From positions 1 to 5,621 of the forward strand of contig JALRFN010000310.1 of assembly GCA_023268425.1 (NCBI GenBank): 5,621 bases of DNA, in the 5' to 3' direction. Shown piece after piece: positions 1 to 5,621 of the stretch. The stretch comes from Burkholderiaceae bacterium (GTDB taxonomy: Bacteria; Pseudomonadota; Gammaproteobacteria; Burkholderiales; Burkholderiaceae_C). A program made the position numbers and the translations under genes. Numbering within the stretch: the first letter of the stretch is position 1; every line of letters starts with the position of its first letter. The notes below the pieces were generated by a model that had not been told where the DNA came from, searched no databases, and saw nothing but the letters and a program-made list of their open reading frames with translations.

Positions 1-2296
1 CACGATCACCCGGACTCCTGCCCCCCACACCGGCCACCAACACGCCCCAAGGCTCCGCCCCATCCGACCACTGCGGCTGCGGCAAGGTCTCGACGCCGGG
101 CGCGTGCTGCGCTTGGGCCTGCTGGCGCTTCTTGGGTTTCGCGCCCACCAGCGTCACGAAGCTGGGGCAAAAGCCCTTCAAGCACGAGTAGTCCGAGTTG
201 CAGGTGTTTTGGTTGATCGTGCGCTTGCGCCCCAGCGGCGTCTCCAGCGGCTCCACGCTCAAGCAATTGCTTTGCACGCCACAGTCGCCACACCCCTCGC
301 ACACCGCTTCATTGATGACCACGCGTTGCGCGCCCTCGGCCATCTTGCCGCGCTTGCGGCGGCGGCGCTTTTCGGTGGCGCAGGTTTGGTCGTAAATGAT
401 GACCGTCGTGCCCTTGATTTGGCGACACTCGATTTGCAAAGCCTCCAAGGTGTCGCGGTGCTGCACCGCCACCCCCTCGGGCAAGCGCACGCCCTGGTAC
501 TTTTCGGGGTCGTCGGTGACCACAGTGACCTTGGCCGCGCCTTCGGCGACCATGCTTTGCGCGATTTGCACCACGCTGTGGCCCTCGGGCCGCTCACCGA
601 CCCGTTGGCCGCCCGTCATCGCCACGGCGTCGTTGTACAAAATCTTGTAGGTGATGTTCACACCCGCCGTCACCGACTGGCGCACGGCCAAAGAGCCACT
701 GTGAAAGTAGGTGCCGTCGCCCAGGTTGGCGAACACGTGGTTTTCCTGCGTGAACGGGGCTTGCCCCACCCAAGGCACGCCCTCGCCACCCATTTGCGTG
801 AAGCCCACCGTGGCACGGTCCATCCACACCGACATGAAATGACAACCGATGCCGGCCATGGCGCGAGAGCCCTCGGGTACTTTGGTCGAGGTGTTGTGCG
901 GGCAGCCCGAACAAAACCAGGGCTGGCGTTGCTGGTCCAGGCTTTGCGGGGTGTTGCTGGCGGTTGCTTGCGCTTGGGCCTTCAACATGGCCAAGTGCGC
1001 TTGCATGCGGGCAGCCACGTCTTCGGACACACCCAAGCGCAACAAACGCTTGGCAATCGCCTCAGCAATCAGCGCCGGGTTCAACTCCGCGTTGGCACGC
1101 AACAGCGCGTGGCTGCTGGGGTCGGGGCTGGACCACTCGCCGCCCGAACGGTCGCCCTCGCGCTCATCGAACTTGCCCAAGACGCGTGGGCGCTCGCTGT
1201 CGGGCCAGTTGTACAGCTCTTCTTTGATTTGGTATTCGATGACTTGGCGTTTTTCCTCGACCACCAAAATCTCGCGCAAACCCGCCGCAAACTCGCGGGT
1301 CGTCTGTGCCTCCAGCGGCCAGACCACGCCGACTTTGTGCACCCGAATGCCCATGCGCTGGCAGGTTGCATCGTCCAGCCCCAAGTCCAACAGCGCTTGG
1401 CGGGTGTCGTTGTAGGCCTTGCCCGAAGCGATGATGCCGAAGCGGTCTTGCGGGCCTTGAATGACGTTGTGGTTCAAGCGATTGGCGCGCACATAAGCCA
1501 AGGCGGCGTACCACTTGTGGTCCAACAAGCGCTCCTCTTGCACCAAAGCCGCGTCGGGCCAGCGGATGTGCACGCCCCCCGGCGGCATCTCAAACTCTGG
1601 CGTCACGATCTGCACGCGGTTGATGTCCATGTCCACACGCGAGCTGGACTCCACCACCTCTTGAATGGTCTTCATGCCCGTCCACACCCCGGCGAAGCGA
1701 CTCAAGGCCAGCGCGTGCAAGCCCATGTCCAAGACCTCTTGCACGTTGGACGGGAAAAACACCGGCAGTCCGCAAGCCTTGAAGATGTGGTCACTTTGGT
1801 GCGCCGCCGTCGAACTCTTGGCCACGTGGTCGTCACCGGCCACCGCCAGCACGCCACCCCAGGGCGTGGTGCCCGCCAAGTTGCCGTGTTTGAACACGTC
1901 TGAACACCGATCCACCCCGGGGCCCTTGCCGTACCAAATGCCAAACACCCCGTCGTAGCGCTGCGGCGCCTGCGGCGCAAAGCCCAACTGCTGCGTGCCC
2001 CAGACCGCCGTGGCCGCCAACTCTTCGTTGACGCCTGGCTGAAAACTGATGTGGTGGGCCTTCAAACGCTCGGCTTCGCGGTGCAACATCTGGTCATATG
2101 AGCCCAAGGGCGAGCCCCGATAACCACTGATGAAGCCCCCCGTGTGCTTGCCTTGCTGCGCGTCGCGCAAATGTTGCACCAGCGGCAAGCGCACCAAAGC
2201 GTGGATGCCACTCATGAACGCGTAGCCGTGATCCAAGCTGTACTTGTCCTCCAAAGACATGGCCGCCAGTTGTTGGGGGTCAATCGGTGCGTTCAT
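1..2296 (-). CDS. Indolepyruvate ferredoxin oxidoreductase family protein (2-oxoacid oxidoreductase), partial at left edge
   Basis: Enzymes of this family use thiamine diphosphate and iron-sulfur clusters to decarboxylate aryl or other 2-oxoacids oxidatively to acyl-CoA in the cytoplasm. The 765 visible codons are uninterrupted. An N-terminal pyrimidine-binding-type domain carries GFISGYRGSPLGSYD (residues 54-68). A transketolase-C-like domain spans about 284-360, with EEKR at 347-350. The cofactor domain begins at WFCSGCPHN (460-468) and has GDG 526-528 and N555, the thiamine diphosphate motif with 26 residues between. A basic stretch (K643-K651) leads into a ferredoxin-like cluster with C666, C669, C672, C678 and then C699, C705, C710. 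The gamma-type domain should start at VLVAGVGG, but the last codons depart from the usual GVGGTGV, perhaps a frameshift in a G6 run at 21-26. Proteobacterial members are usually fused alpha-gamma proteins of well over 1,000 residues, so about a third is missing. The start is fixed by AGGAG six bases upstream. It is divergent from an Lrp/AsnC regulator. The family is certain; the true substrate and electron acceptor are not. Confidence 0.93.
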   Translation of the reverse strand, partial: MNAPIDPQQLAAMSLEDKYSLDHGYAFMSGIHALVRLPLVQHLRDAQQGKHTGGFISGYRGSPLGSYDQMLHREAERLKAHHISFQPGVNEELAATAVWGTQQLGFAPQAPQRYDGVFGIWYGKGPGVDRCSDVFKHGNLAGTTPWGGVLAVAGDDHVAKSSTAAHQSDHIFKACGLPVFFPSNVQEVLDMGLHALALSRFAGVWTGMKTIQEVVESSSRVDMDINRVQIVTPEFEMPPGGVHIRWPDAALVQEERLLDHKWYAALAYVRANRLNHNVIQGPQDRFGIIASGKAYNDTRQALLDLGLDDATCQRMGIRVHKVGVVWPLEAQTTREFAAGLREILVVEEKRQVIEYQIKEELYNWPDSERPRVLGKFDEREGDRSGGEWSSPDPSSHALLRANAELNPALIAEAIAKRLLRLGVSEDVAARMQAHLAMLKAQAQATASNTPQSLDQQRQPWFCSGCPHNTSTKVPEGSRAMAGIGCHFMSVWMDRATVGFTQMGGEGVPWVGQAPFTQENHVFANLGDGTYFHSGSLAVRQSVTAGVNITYKILYNDAVAMTGGQRVGERPEGHSVVQIAQSMVAEGAAKVTVVTDDPEKYQGVRLPEGVAVQHRDTLEALQIECRQIKGTTVIIYDQTCATEKRRRRKRGKMAEGAQRVVINEAVCEGCGDCGVQSNCLSVEPLETPLGRKRTINQNTCNSDYSCLKGFCPSFVTLVGAKPKKRQQAQAQHAPGVETLPQPQWSDGAEPWGVLVAGVGGRSPGDR

Positions 2297-2301
2297 CGCC
2301 G

Positions 2302-2307
2302 TCTCCT
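2302..2307 (-). promoter_or_regulatory. Ribosome binding site of the oxidoreductase gene
   Basis: On the minus strand the sequence reads AGGAGA followed by CGGCG and then the ATG at 2296. The AGGAG core lies six bases from the start. It is the clearest Shine-Dalgarno sequence in the window and decides the start of the oxidoreductase gene. Confidence 0.8.
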
Positions 2308-2384
2308 GTGGGTGGGGGTGCCGCTTGCGCGCTTGCTGTCGAGTGTGCGCGTGGCCTGGTCGCTGTGCAAACCTTGTCCGCGGC

Positions 2385-2390
2385 AGTGTA
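2385..2390 (-). promoter_or_regulatory. Candidate -10 element for the oxidoreductase gene
   Basis: Read on the minus strand, TACACT matches four of six positions of the sigma-70 -10 consensus. No convincing -35 sits 16-18 bp upstream, which would suit an activator-dependent promoter. A start near 2378 would give a leader of about 80 nt and place the half-site cluster at 2431-2463 roughly 55-85 bp upstream, a usual distance for an Lrp-type activator. The assignment is weak and rests on inspection only. Confidence 0.22.
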
Positions 2391-2430
2391 GGGGGATTGC
2401 GCGGATAAGTGCTTTCGTTTTGGCGACAGC

Positions 2431-2463
2431 TTTGCGATGATGTCGCAAGAATCTTTCGCAAAA
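2431..2463. promoter_or_regulatory. Candidate Lrp/AsnC operator: three TTGCGA/TCGCAA half-sites
   Basis: TTGCGA (2432-2437) and TCGCAA (2443-2448) form a perfect 6-bp inverted repeat with the spacer TGATG. A third copy, TCGCAA at 2456-2461, lies in direct orientation 13 bp downstream and sits within TTTCGCAAA. Centre-to-centre distances of 11 and 13 bp put the three sites on roughly the same face of the helix, as expected for a multimeric Lrp-type protein. The cluster lies between the divergent oxidoreductase and regulator genes, immediately before the regulator start chosen here. The sequence pattern is direct observation; binding by the adjacent regulator is inference. Confidence 0.5.
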
Positions 2464-2469
2464 ACACGC

Positions 2470-2955
2470 ATGAACGAAAACCTAGACTCATTTGATTGGC
2501 GCATCTTGCAAGAATTGCAACTCGACGGCCGCCTGACCAATGCCGAGTTGGCCTCCCGCGTGGGCCTGAGCGCCGCGCCTTGTTGGCGCCGTGTGCGCGC
2601 CCTGGAAGACGCGGGCTACATCACGGGCTACCGCGCCGTGCTGGACCGACGCAAACTGGGCTTGGGGGTCTTGGCCTTTGTGCGCCTGGATGCCGAGCGC
2701 AACGACGAAACCGCCACCCGTGAGTTGGAAGCCGCTTTGCGCGAGCGCCCCGAGGTCGTGGCCTGCCACTACATCAGCGGCAAAGGCACTTTTGAGCTGC
2801 AAGTCTTGTGCAAAGACCTGGACGACTACGCCGAGTTCGCCCGCCAGGTCTTGATCAAGCTGCCCCACGTGCAAGACCTAGAAACCCGCTTCTCCTTGGG
2901 CGAAGTCAAAGACCAGGCGCCACTGAATTTGGTCGCGTTGCAAGGCACGCGCTGA
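2470..2955 (+). CDS. Lrp/AsnC family transcriptional regulator
   Basis: This is a DNA-binding regulator that usually senses an amino acid or related small molecule, binding DNA as dimers or octamers. The product is 161 residues, a normal length for the family. An AsnC-type winged helix-turn-helix occupies about residues 6-65: DWRILQELQLDGR at 9-21, then the recognition helix around SAAPCWRRVRALE (34-46) and the wing GYITGYRAVLD (49-59). The ligand-binding RAM domain follows, from about 67 to 150, with HYISGKGTFELQV. The ATG at 2470 is preferred because MNENLDSFDWRIL is the standard family N-terminus. An in-frame ATG at 2437 (172 residues) would lie inside the half-site cluster that looks like an operator. 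Neither start has a clear Shine-Dalgarno. The gene is divergent from the oxidoreductase, so the regulator probably controls that gene and itself. Its ligand cannot be read from the sequence. Confidence 0.92.
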   Translation: MNENLDSFDWRILQELQLDGRLTNAELASRVGLSAAPCWRRVRALEDAGYITGYRAVLDRRKLGLGVLAFVRLDAERNDETATRELEAALRERPEVVACHYISGKGTFELQVLCKDLDDYAEFARQVLIKLPHVQDLETRFSLGEVKDQAPLNLVALQGTR

Positions 2956-2973
2956 TCCACCACGCCCGCGCAC

Positions 2974-4161
2974 TCACTGCGGCGGCGTCACCCCTCGCGG
3001 CCACAGCACCCACAGTTGCAGCGGTTGTTTCAGGCCTGCGGCCAAGTCGTGGGCGGCGTCGCCCCAACCCGTGAAGAAGTCGGCGCGCACGGCCCCTTTG
3101 ATCGCGCCGCCCGTGTCTTGGGCCATGACCCAGCGTTGGGTGTTGAGCGTGGGGCCTTGGGTGCTGAGCCACACCGGGGTGCCGTAAGGAATGCTGCGCT
3201 TGTCCACGGCAATGGAGCGCATGGGGGTCAGCGGCACGCCTTGGGCGCCACGCGGGCCTTCTTCGACGTGAACGCCGTCCAACACTTCTTCGCGGAAAAA
3301 CACCAAGCGCGGGTTGGCCCACAACATCTCTTGCACACGGCCGGGGTTTTGCGCGGCCCAGGCACGAATGGCGTCCCAGGTGCCCGCTCGAATCTCGCCA
3401 CGGTTCAAGAGCCAACGCGCCACGCTTTGGTAGGTTTGGCCGTTGTGCCCGGCGAAGGCCAGGCGCACGGTGCGTTCGCTGCCGTCGGCCTCGCGCACCA
3501 CCATGCGGCCAGAGCCTTGGATTTGCAGCAGCAAGGCATCAATCGGGTCACTCAACCACAACAACTCGCGGCCAGCCAAAGCGGCTTGGGCGCGCGGGTC
3601 TTGCTCGGCCTGTTGGCGGGTGTACCAGCTGTCGCCCGCTCGCCAGCCGCGCGGGGTGGCGTGCAAGGGCACGCGGTGCTGCGCGTCGGGCTGGCGCGTG
3701 GCGTGCAAGACGGGCTCGAAGTAGCCCGTCAACAAACCTGCGCTGGCTCCGCTGTGTTCAGTGACTTGGTAGGGCTGCCAAGTGCGCACCAACCATGCCA
3801 CGCGCTCGGCCTCGCTGGCCAAGGCCAGCGGGCGCAAGCTGGCGCAAGCGGCTTCGGTGCCCGCCAGGGGTCGGGTGCAACTGCGCAACCAAGCCGACCA
3901 CACTTGGTGCACGTCGTCGCTTTGCACCCCGGGCAGTGCCGACCAAGGCACGGGCTGCCACTGGGCCACCGGGCGGCTGACGGCAGCGGGCAGGCTTTGT
4001 GCGGCGTCCCACGCCAGCCACTGCGCCCAATCGCCACCGTCGACCGACGGCGTGGGCACAGCGGGTTCAGGGCTTTGCACCGGGGGCGTGGTGCAGGCGG
4101 CCAACAAGACCAGTATGCTTGCGGCCCATGTTTGTCGAATGTGTTGGAGCAGGTGTCGCAT
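2974..4161 (-). CDS. mltA: Membrane-bound lytic murein transglycosylase A, lipoprotein
   Basis: MltA cleaves the beta-1,4 bond between N-acetylmuramic acid and N-acetylglucosamine in peptidoglycan, leaving 1,6-anhydromuropeptides; it acts in the periplasm from the outer membrane. The 395-residue product starts with a basic n-region and hydrophobic core ending in the lipobox LAAC, with lipidated C23. The residue after it is T, not D, so outer-membrane sorting is expected. Family motifs follow in order: GYFEP (146-150), QIQGSG (213-218), and the 3D-domain segment QDTGGAIKG, whose D349 corresponds to the catalytic aspartate of Escherichia coli MltA (D308). A WGDAAHDLAAG stretch and the WVLWP ending are also typical. 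The ATG at 4161 gives a proper lipoprotein signal but has no Shine-Dalgarno. In-frame ATGs at 4212, 4227 and 4284 exist, but they add a low-complexity stretch and overlap the opposite small gene. It ends 18 bp from the convergent regulator gene, with no terminator hairpin seen between them. Confidence 0.95.
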   Translation of the reverse strand: MRHLLQHIRQTWAASILVLLAACTTPPVQSPEPAVPTPSVDGGDWAQWLAWDAAQSLPAAVSRPVAQWQPVPWSALPGVQSDDVHQVWSAWLRSCTRPLAGTEAACASLRPLALASEAERVAWLVRTWQPYQVTEHSGASAGLLTGYFEPVLHATRQPDAQHRVPLHATPRGWRAGDSWYTRQQAEQDPRAQAALAGRELLWLSDPIDALLLQIQGSGRMVVREADGSERTVRLAFAGHNGQTYQSVARWLLNRGEIRAGTWDAIRAWAAQNPGRVQEMLWANPRLVFFREEVLDGVHVEEGPRGAQGVPLTPMRSIAVDKRSIPYGTPVWLSTQGPTLNTQRWVMAQDTGGAIKGAVRADFFTGWGDAAHDLAAGLKQPLQLWVLWPRGVTPPQ

Positions 4162-4306
4162 GTGGTTGTTGCTGCTAGAGGCGCTGGCCGCCGGTGGGAT
4201 TTTGATTTTCATTGTCTGGTGGACCATGTTTTCCGGTCGCCAAGGCGGCGAGCCGCCCCGCGACGACGCGAGCCAGCCGACCAAGCCACCCCGGGGCGAA
4301 CCCTAA
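4160..4306 (+). CDS. Small single-span membrane protein, function unknown
   Basis: This 48-residue reading frame starts MWLLLLEALAAGG. One hydrophobic membrane segment covers about residues 2-21 (through LIFIVWW), followed by TMFSGRQ and a polar proline-rich tail ending PRGEP. The short N-terminus and the basic, polar tail suggest a bitopic inner-membrane protein with the tail in the cytoplasm, which is an inference from charge. GGAG (4146-4149) and an AGGTG (4151-4155) lie upstream and could serve as Shine-Dalgarno. The arrangement of a clean hydrophobic span followed by a soluble tail, with a good codon pattern, argues for a real gene rather than a shadow. The ATG interlocks with the mltA ATG on the other strand. 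It converges on the YhdP-type gene 41 bp away. A frame shift near the CCCCGGGG at 4289-4296 would extend it by 27 codons to a stop at 4377-4379. Its function cannot be assigned; longer ORFs that contain this one start inside mltA and are spurious upstream. Confidence 0.66.
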   Translation: MWLLLLEALAAGGILIFIVWWTMFSGRQGGEPPRDDASQPTKPPRGEP

Positions 4307-4347
4307 CACCGACCCAGAAGCCTTGCGCGCCAACGCCATGGCCTCGG

Positions 4348-5621
4348 TCATCGCGCCGGGATGGAGCGCAGCGGCTTGAGCGCAGGCGCCTCCAAGGGGG
4401 GCAAGACGGCGTTTGGCTTGGCCGGCGCATCGCTGGCGGGCGTTCGTGCAGGCGCGGGGTTGCCCCCCGTGGTCGAACTGGCGGCTGGCTTGGGGGGCGG
4501 TGCGGCGGCTGGGGCGGCTGAGGCGCGCACAGGTGCTGGCGCTTGTTGTTGCCCGGTTTGGATGTTTTCCACCTGCGGGTCTTGCCACGAACCCGTGACG
4601 TGCATGGCGCGCACATTGGCGTTGGCCACGGCGTTGCCGAACACCTTTTGCGCCACATAAGTGGCCAAGCCCACCACCGGGTTGGCCAAACCCGCCCACA
4701 AGGACAAGGTGCCCGCGTCGACTTGGGGCAGGACCAAGACCTGCAGGTCTTGGCTTTCGTCGATCACGTTGGCGCGACCTTCGATCAACACCACCGCAGA
4801 CGGGCCGCGCATGGCCATGTCGCGGGTGAACAGCACGCCGTCGTCGATTTGCGCCCGCCCTTTGACGCTGTCAAACGCAAAGCCTTGGTTGAACACATCG
4901 CGAAAGTCCAGCAGCAAGCGCCTGGGCAGCGACTGCAAGCTCAAGACCCCCAACAATTTGGCGATGCCCGGGTCAGCCTTCAGGAACTGTCCAGCGCCAA
5001 CGTCCAGGTGCAAAAATCCCGCCAAGCTCTTTTTGTCGAAGTTCAAGGGTGAGCCCTGCCAAGACAACTGGCCTTTGAGTTGACCCGCGCCGCCTTTGAT
5101 CACGCCGGGCATGTCAAAACGCGCCAACAAGCCGCCCGTGTCTCGGATGTCCAAAGACACGTCCAAAGCCGTGCGCCGCCACAGGCCTTGCGCCGCCGCC
5201 ATCAAGTCCACGTCCACCGGCGCCCACAAGCCTTTGGCGCTGAAGGTCGCCTCGGGTGTTTTGGCGCCCAAGTGCTCCAAGCGCCATTGCGCCAGGCGGT
5301 GTTGGCCGCGCGTGACGATTTCGTTGCGGGCGCGCAAACTGACTTGGCCCCAATCGCGGCCCTTGAGGCTGAGTTGTTGCACTTCAACGTCCAGCGCGGG
5401 CAGCTCGCGGGGCTGCGCCGTCATGGCGGTTTCGACCTGCGCGACGGCAGAGGGCGTCAAGCGCAAACGCTTGAGTCTGGCCACGAGACGGCCTTTGGCC
5501 TCACCGGGCTCGTAGCGCAGCCAGCCCGCGAATTCGCGCGCTTGCACATCGGCGCGCCAGCCCGCGACGTCGGCTTGTGCGTCGAGGTTCACATCGGCAA
5601 AGTCCCAGCCCCCCAGTTGCA
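4348..5621 (-). CDS. yhdP: YhdP family AsmA-like envelope protein, C-terminal part (partial at right edge)
   Basis: YhdP-type AsmA-like proteins are long, inner-membrane-anchored periplasmic proteins implicated in phospholipid movement to the outer membrane. About 424 codons are visible, open to the right edge; the frame continues upstream of the GTG at 5592, so that GTG is not the start. The C-terminal AsmA-type region is unmistakable: GWLRYEP, then FLKADPGIAKLLGVLSLQSL, PRRLLLDFRDVFNQGFAFD, TRDMAMRGPSAVV, and the ending NPVVGLATYVAQKVFGNA with VTGSWQDP. Amphipathic beta-strand-like alternation dominates, as expected for a repeating beta-groove. After QTGQQQ (about 4552) the last 68 or so residues are rich in proline and alanine and look disordered, ending in SIPAR. 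Family members normally exceed 1,000 residues, so only about a third is seen. The N-terminal membrane anchor is outside the window. Confidence 0.93.
   Translation of the reverse strand, partial: QLGGWDFADVNLDAQADVAGWRADVQAREFAGWLRYEPGEAKGRLVARLKRLRLTPSAVAQVETAMTAQPRELPALDVEVQQLSLKGRDWGQVSLRARNEIVTRGQHRLAQWRLEHLGAKTPEATFSAKGLWAPVDVDLMAAAQGLWRRTALDVSLDIRDTGGLLARFDMPGVIKGGAGQLKGQLSWQGSPLNFDKKSLAGFLHLDVGAGQFLKADPGIAKLLGVLSLQSLPRRLLLDFRDVFNQGFAFDSVKGRAQIDDGVLFTRDMAMRGPSAVVLIEGRANVIDESQDLQVLVLPQVDAGTLSLWAGLANPVVGLATYVAQKVFGNAVANANVRAMHVTGSWQDPQVENIQTGQQQAPAPVRASAAPAAAPPPKPAASSTTGGNPAPARTPASDAPAKPNAVLPPLEAPALKPLRSIPAR

Noticed and set aside
343..370. Arginine/lysine-rich KRRRRKRGK stretch in the oxidoreductase as a possible novel insertion or nucleic-acid-binding patch.
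   Set aside because: A basic linker just before the ferredoxin-like cluster is, to my knowledge, usual for this family, so it is not an anomaly.
104..1903. A 599-codon open frame on the plus strand opposite the oxidoreductase gene.
   Set aside because: It is antisense to a frame with unmistakable family motifs. Its product is rich in H, R, A, L and V with no domain, as expected for the shadow of high-GC codon bias.
2320..2345. Repeated GCTTGCGC / GCTTGC in the oxidoreductase leader as a hairpin or attenuator.
   Set aside because: The copies are direct rather than inverted and no stable stem with a U-run follows, so neither a riboswitch nor an attenuator is supported.
2437..2469. The in-frame ATG at 2437 (or 2440) as start of the Lrp/AsnC gene.
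   Set aside because: It has no Shine-Dalgarno, lies inside the inverted-repeat operator candidate, and adds residues before the standard family N-terminus.
4162..4284. An N-terminal extension of mltA up to 4284 (41 extra residues).
   Set aside because: The extra residues are low-complexity and overlap the opposite small gene; the ATG at 4161 already gives a complete lipoprotein signal with the lipobox at residues 20-23.
4307..4347. A bidirectional terminator between the small membrane protein gene and yhdP.
   Set aside because: The 41-bp gap has no convincing inverted repeat with flanking T-runs.
3016..4521. A 501-codon open frame on the plus strand covering mltA and the end of yhdP.
   Set aside because: It crosses three genes supported by motifs and has a low-complexity R/G/A/H-rich product; a stop-poor antisense frame.

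Overview
The window looks like chromosomal DNA from a beta-proteobacterium of the order Burkholderiales, probably Comamonadaceae-like. This rests on the high GC content, the heavy use of TTG for leucine and CAA for glutamine alongside GC-rich third positions, and the family types of the encoded proteins. The lineage is an inference from style and content; no rRNA or marker gene is present. I see no mobile element, CRISPR array, tRNA, rRNA or phage gene, and the content reads as ordinary chromosomal genes.

Layout from left to right. (1) Positions 1-2296, minus strand: the N-terminal 765 codons of a large 2-oxoacid oxidoreductase of the indolepyruvate ferredoxin oxidoreductase family. It contains the thiamine diphosphate part and the ferredoxin-like cluster and runs off the left edge where the gamma-type domain should begin. 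(2) Positions 2297-2469: a 173-bp divergent control region holding a strong ribosome binding site for the oxidoreductase and a cluster of TTGCGA/TCGCAA half-sites. (3) Positions 2470-2955, plus strand: an Lrp/AsnC-type regulator, very likely the controller of the divergent oxidoreductase and of itself. (4) Positions 2974-4161, minus strand: lipoprotein murein transglycosylase MltA, convergent with the regulator across only 18 bp. (5) Positions 4160-4306, plus strand: a 48-residue single-span membrane protein whose ATG interlocks with the mltA ATG in one CATG. (6) Positions 4348-5621, minus strand: the C-terminal part of a YhdP/AsmA-like envelope protein, entering from the right edge.

Two themes emerge. 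The left half is a metabolic enzyme with its likely amino-acid-responsive regulator, suggesting oxidative breakdown of aromatic or branched 2-oxoacids derived from amino acids. The right half is cell-envelope work: peptidoglycan turnover, a tiny membrane protein and a phospholipid-transport-type AsmA protein. I found no undescribed system. The points most worth a second look are the interlocked start codons at 4159-4162, the operator-like half-site cluster at 2431-2463, and a possible reading-frame disruption in the last few codons at the left edge.
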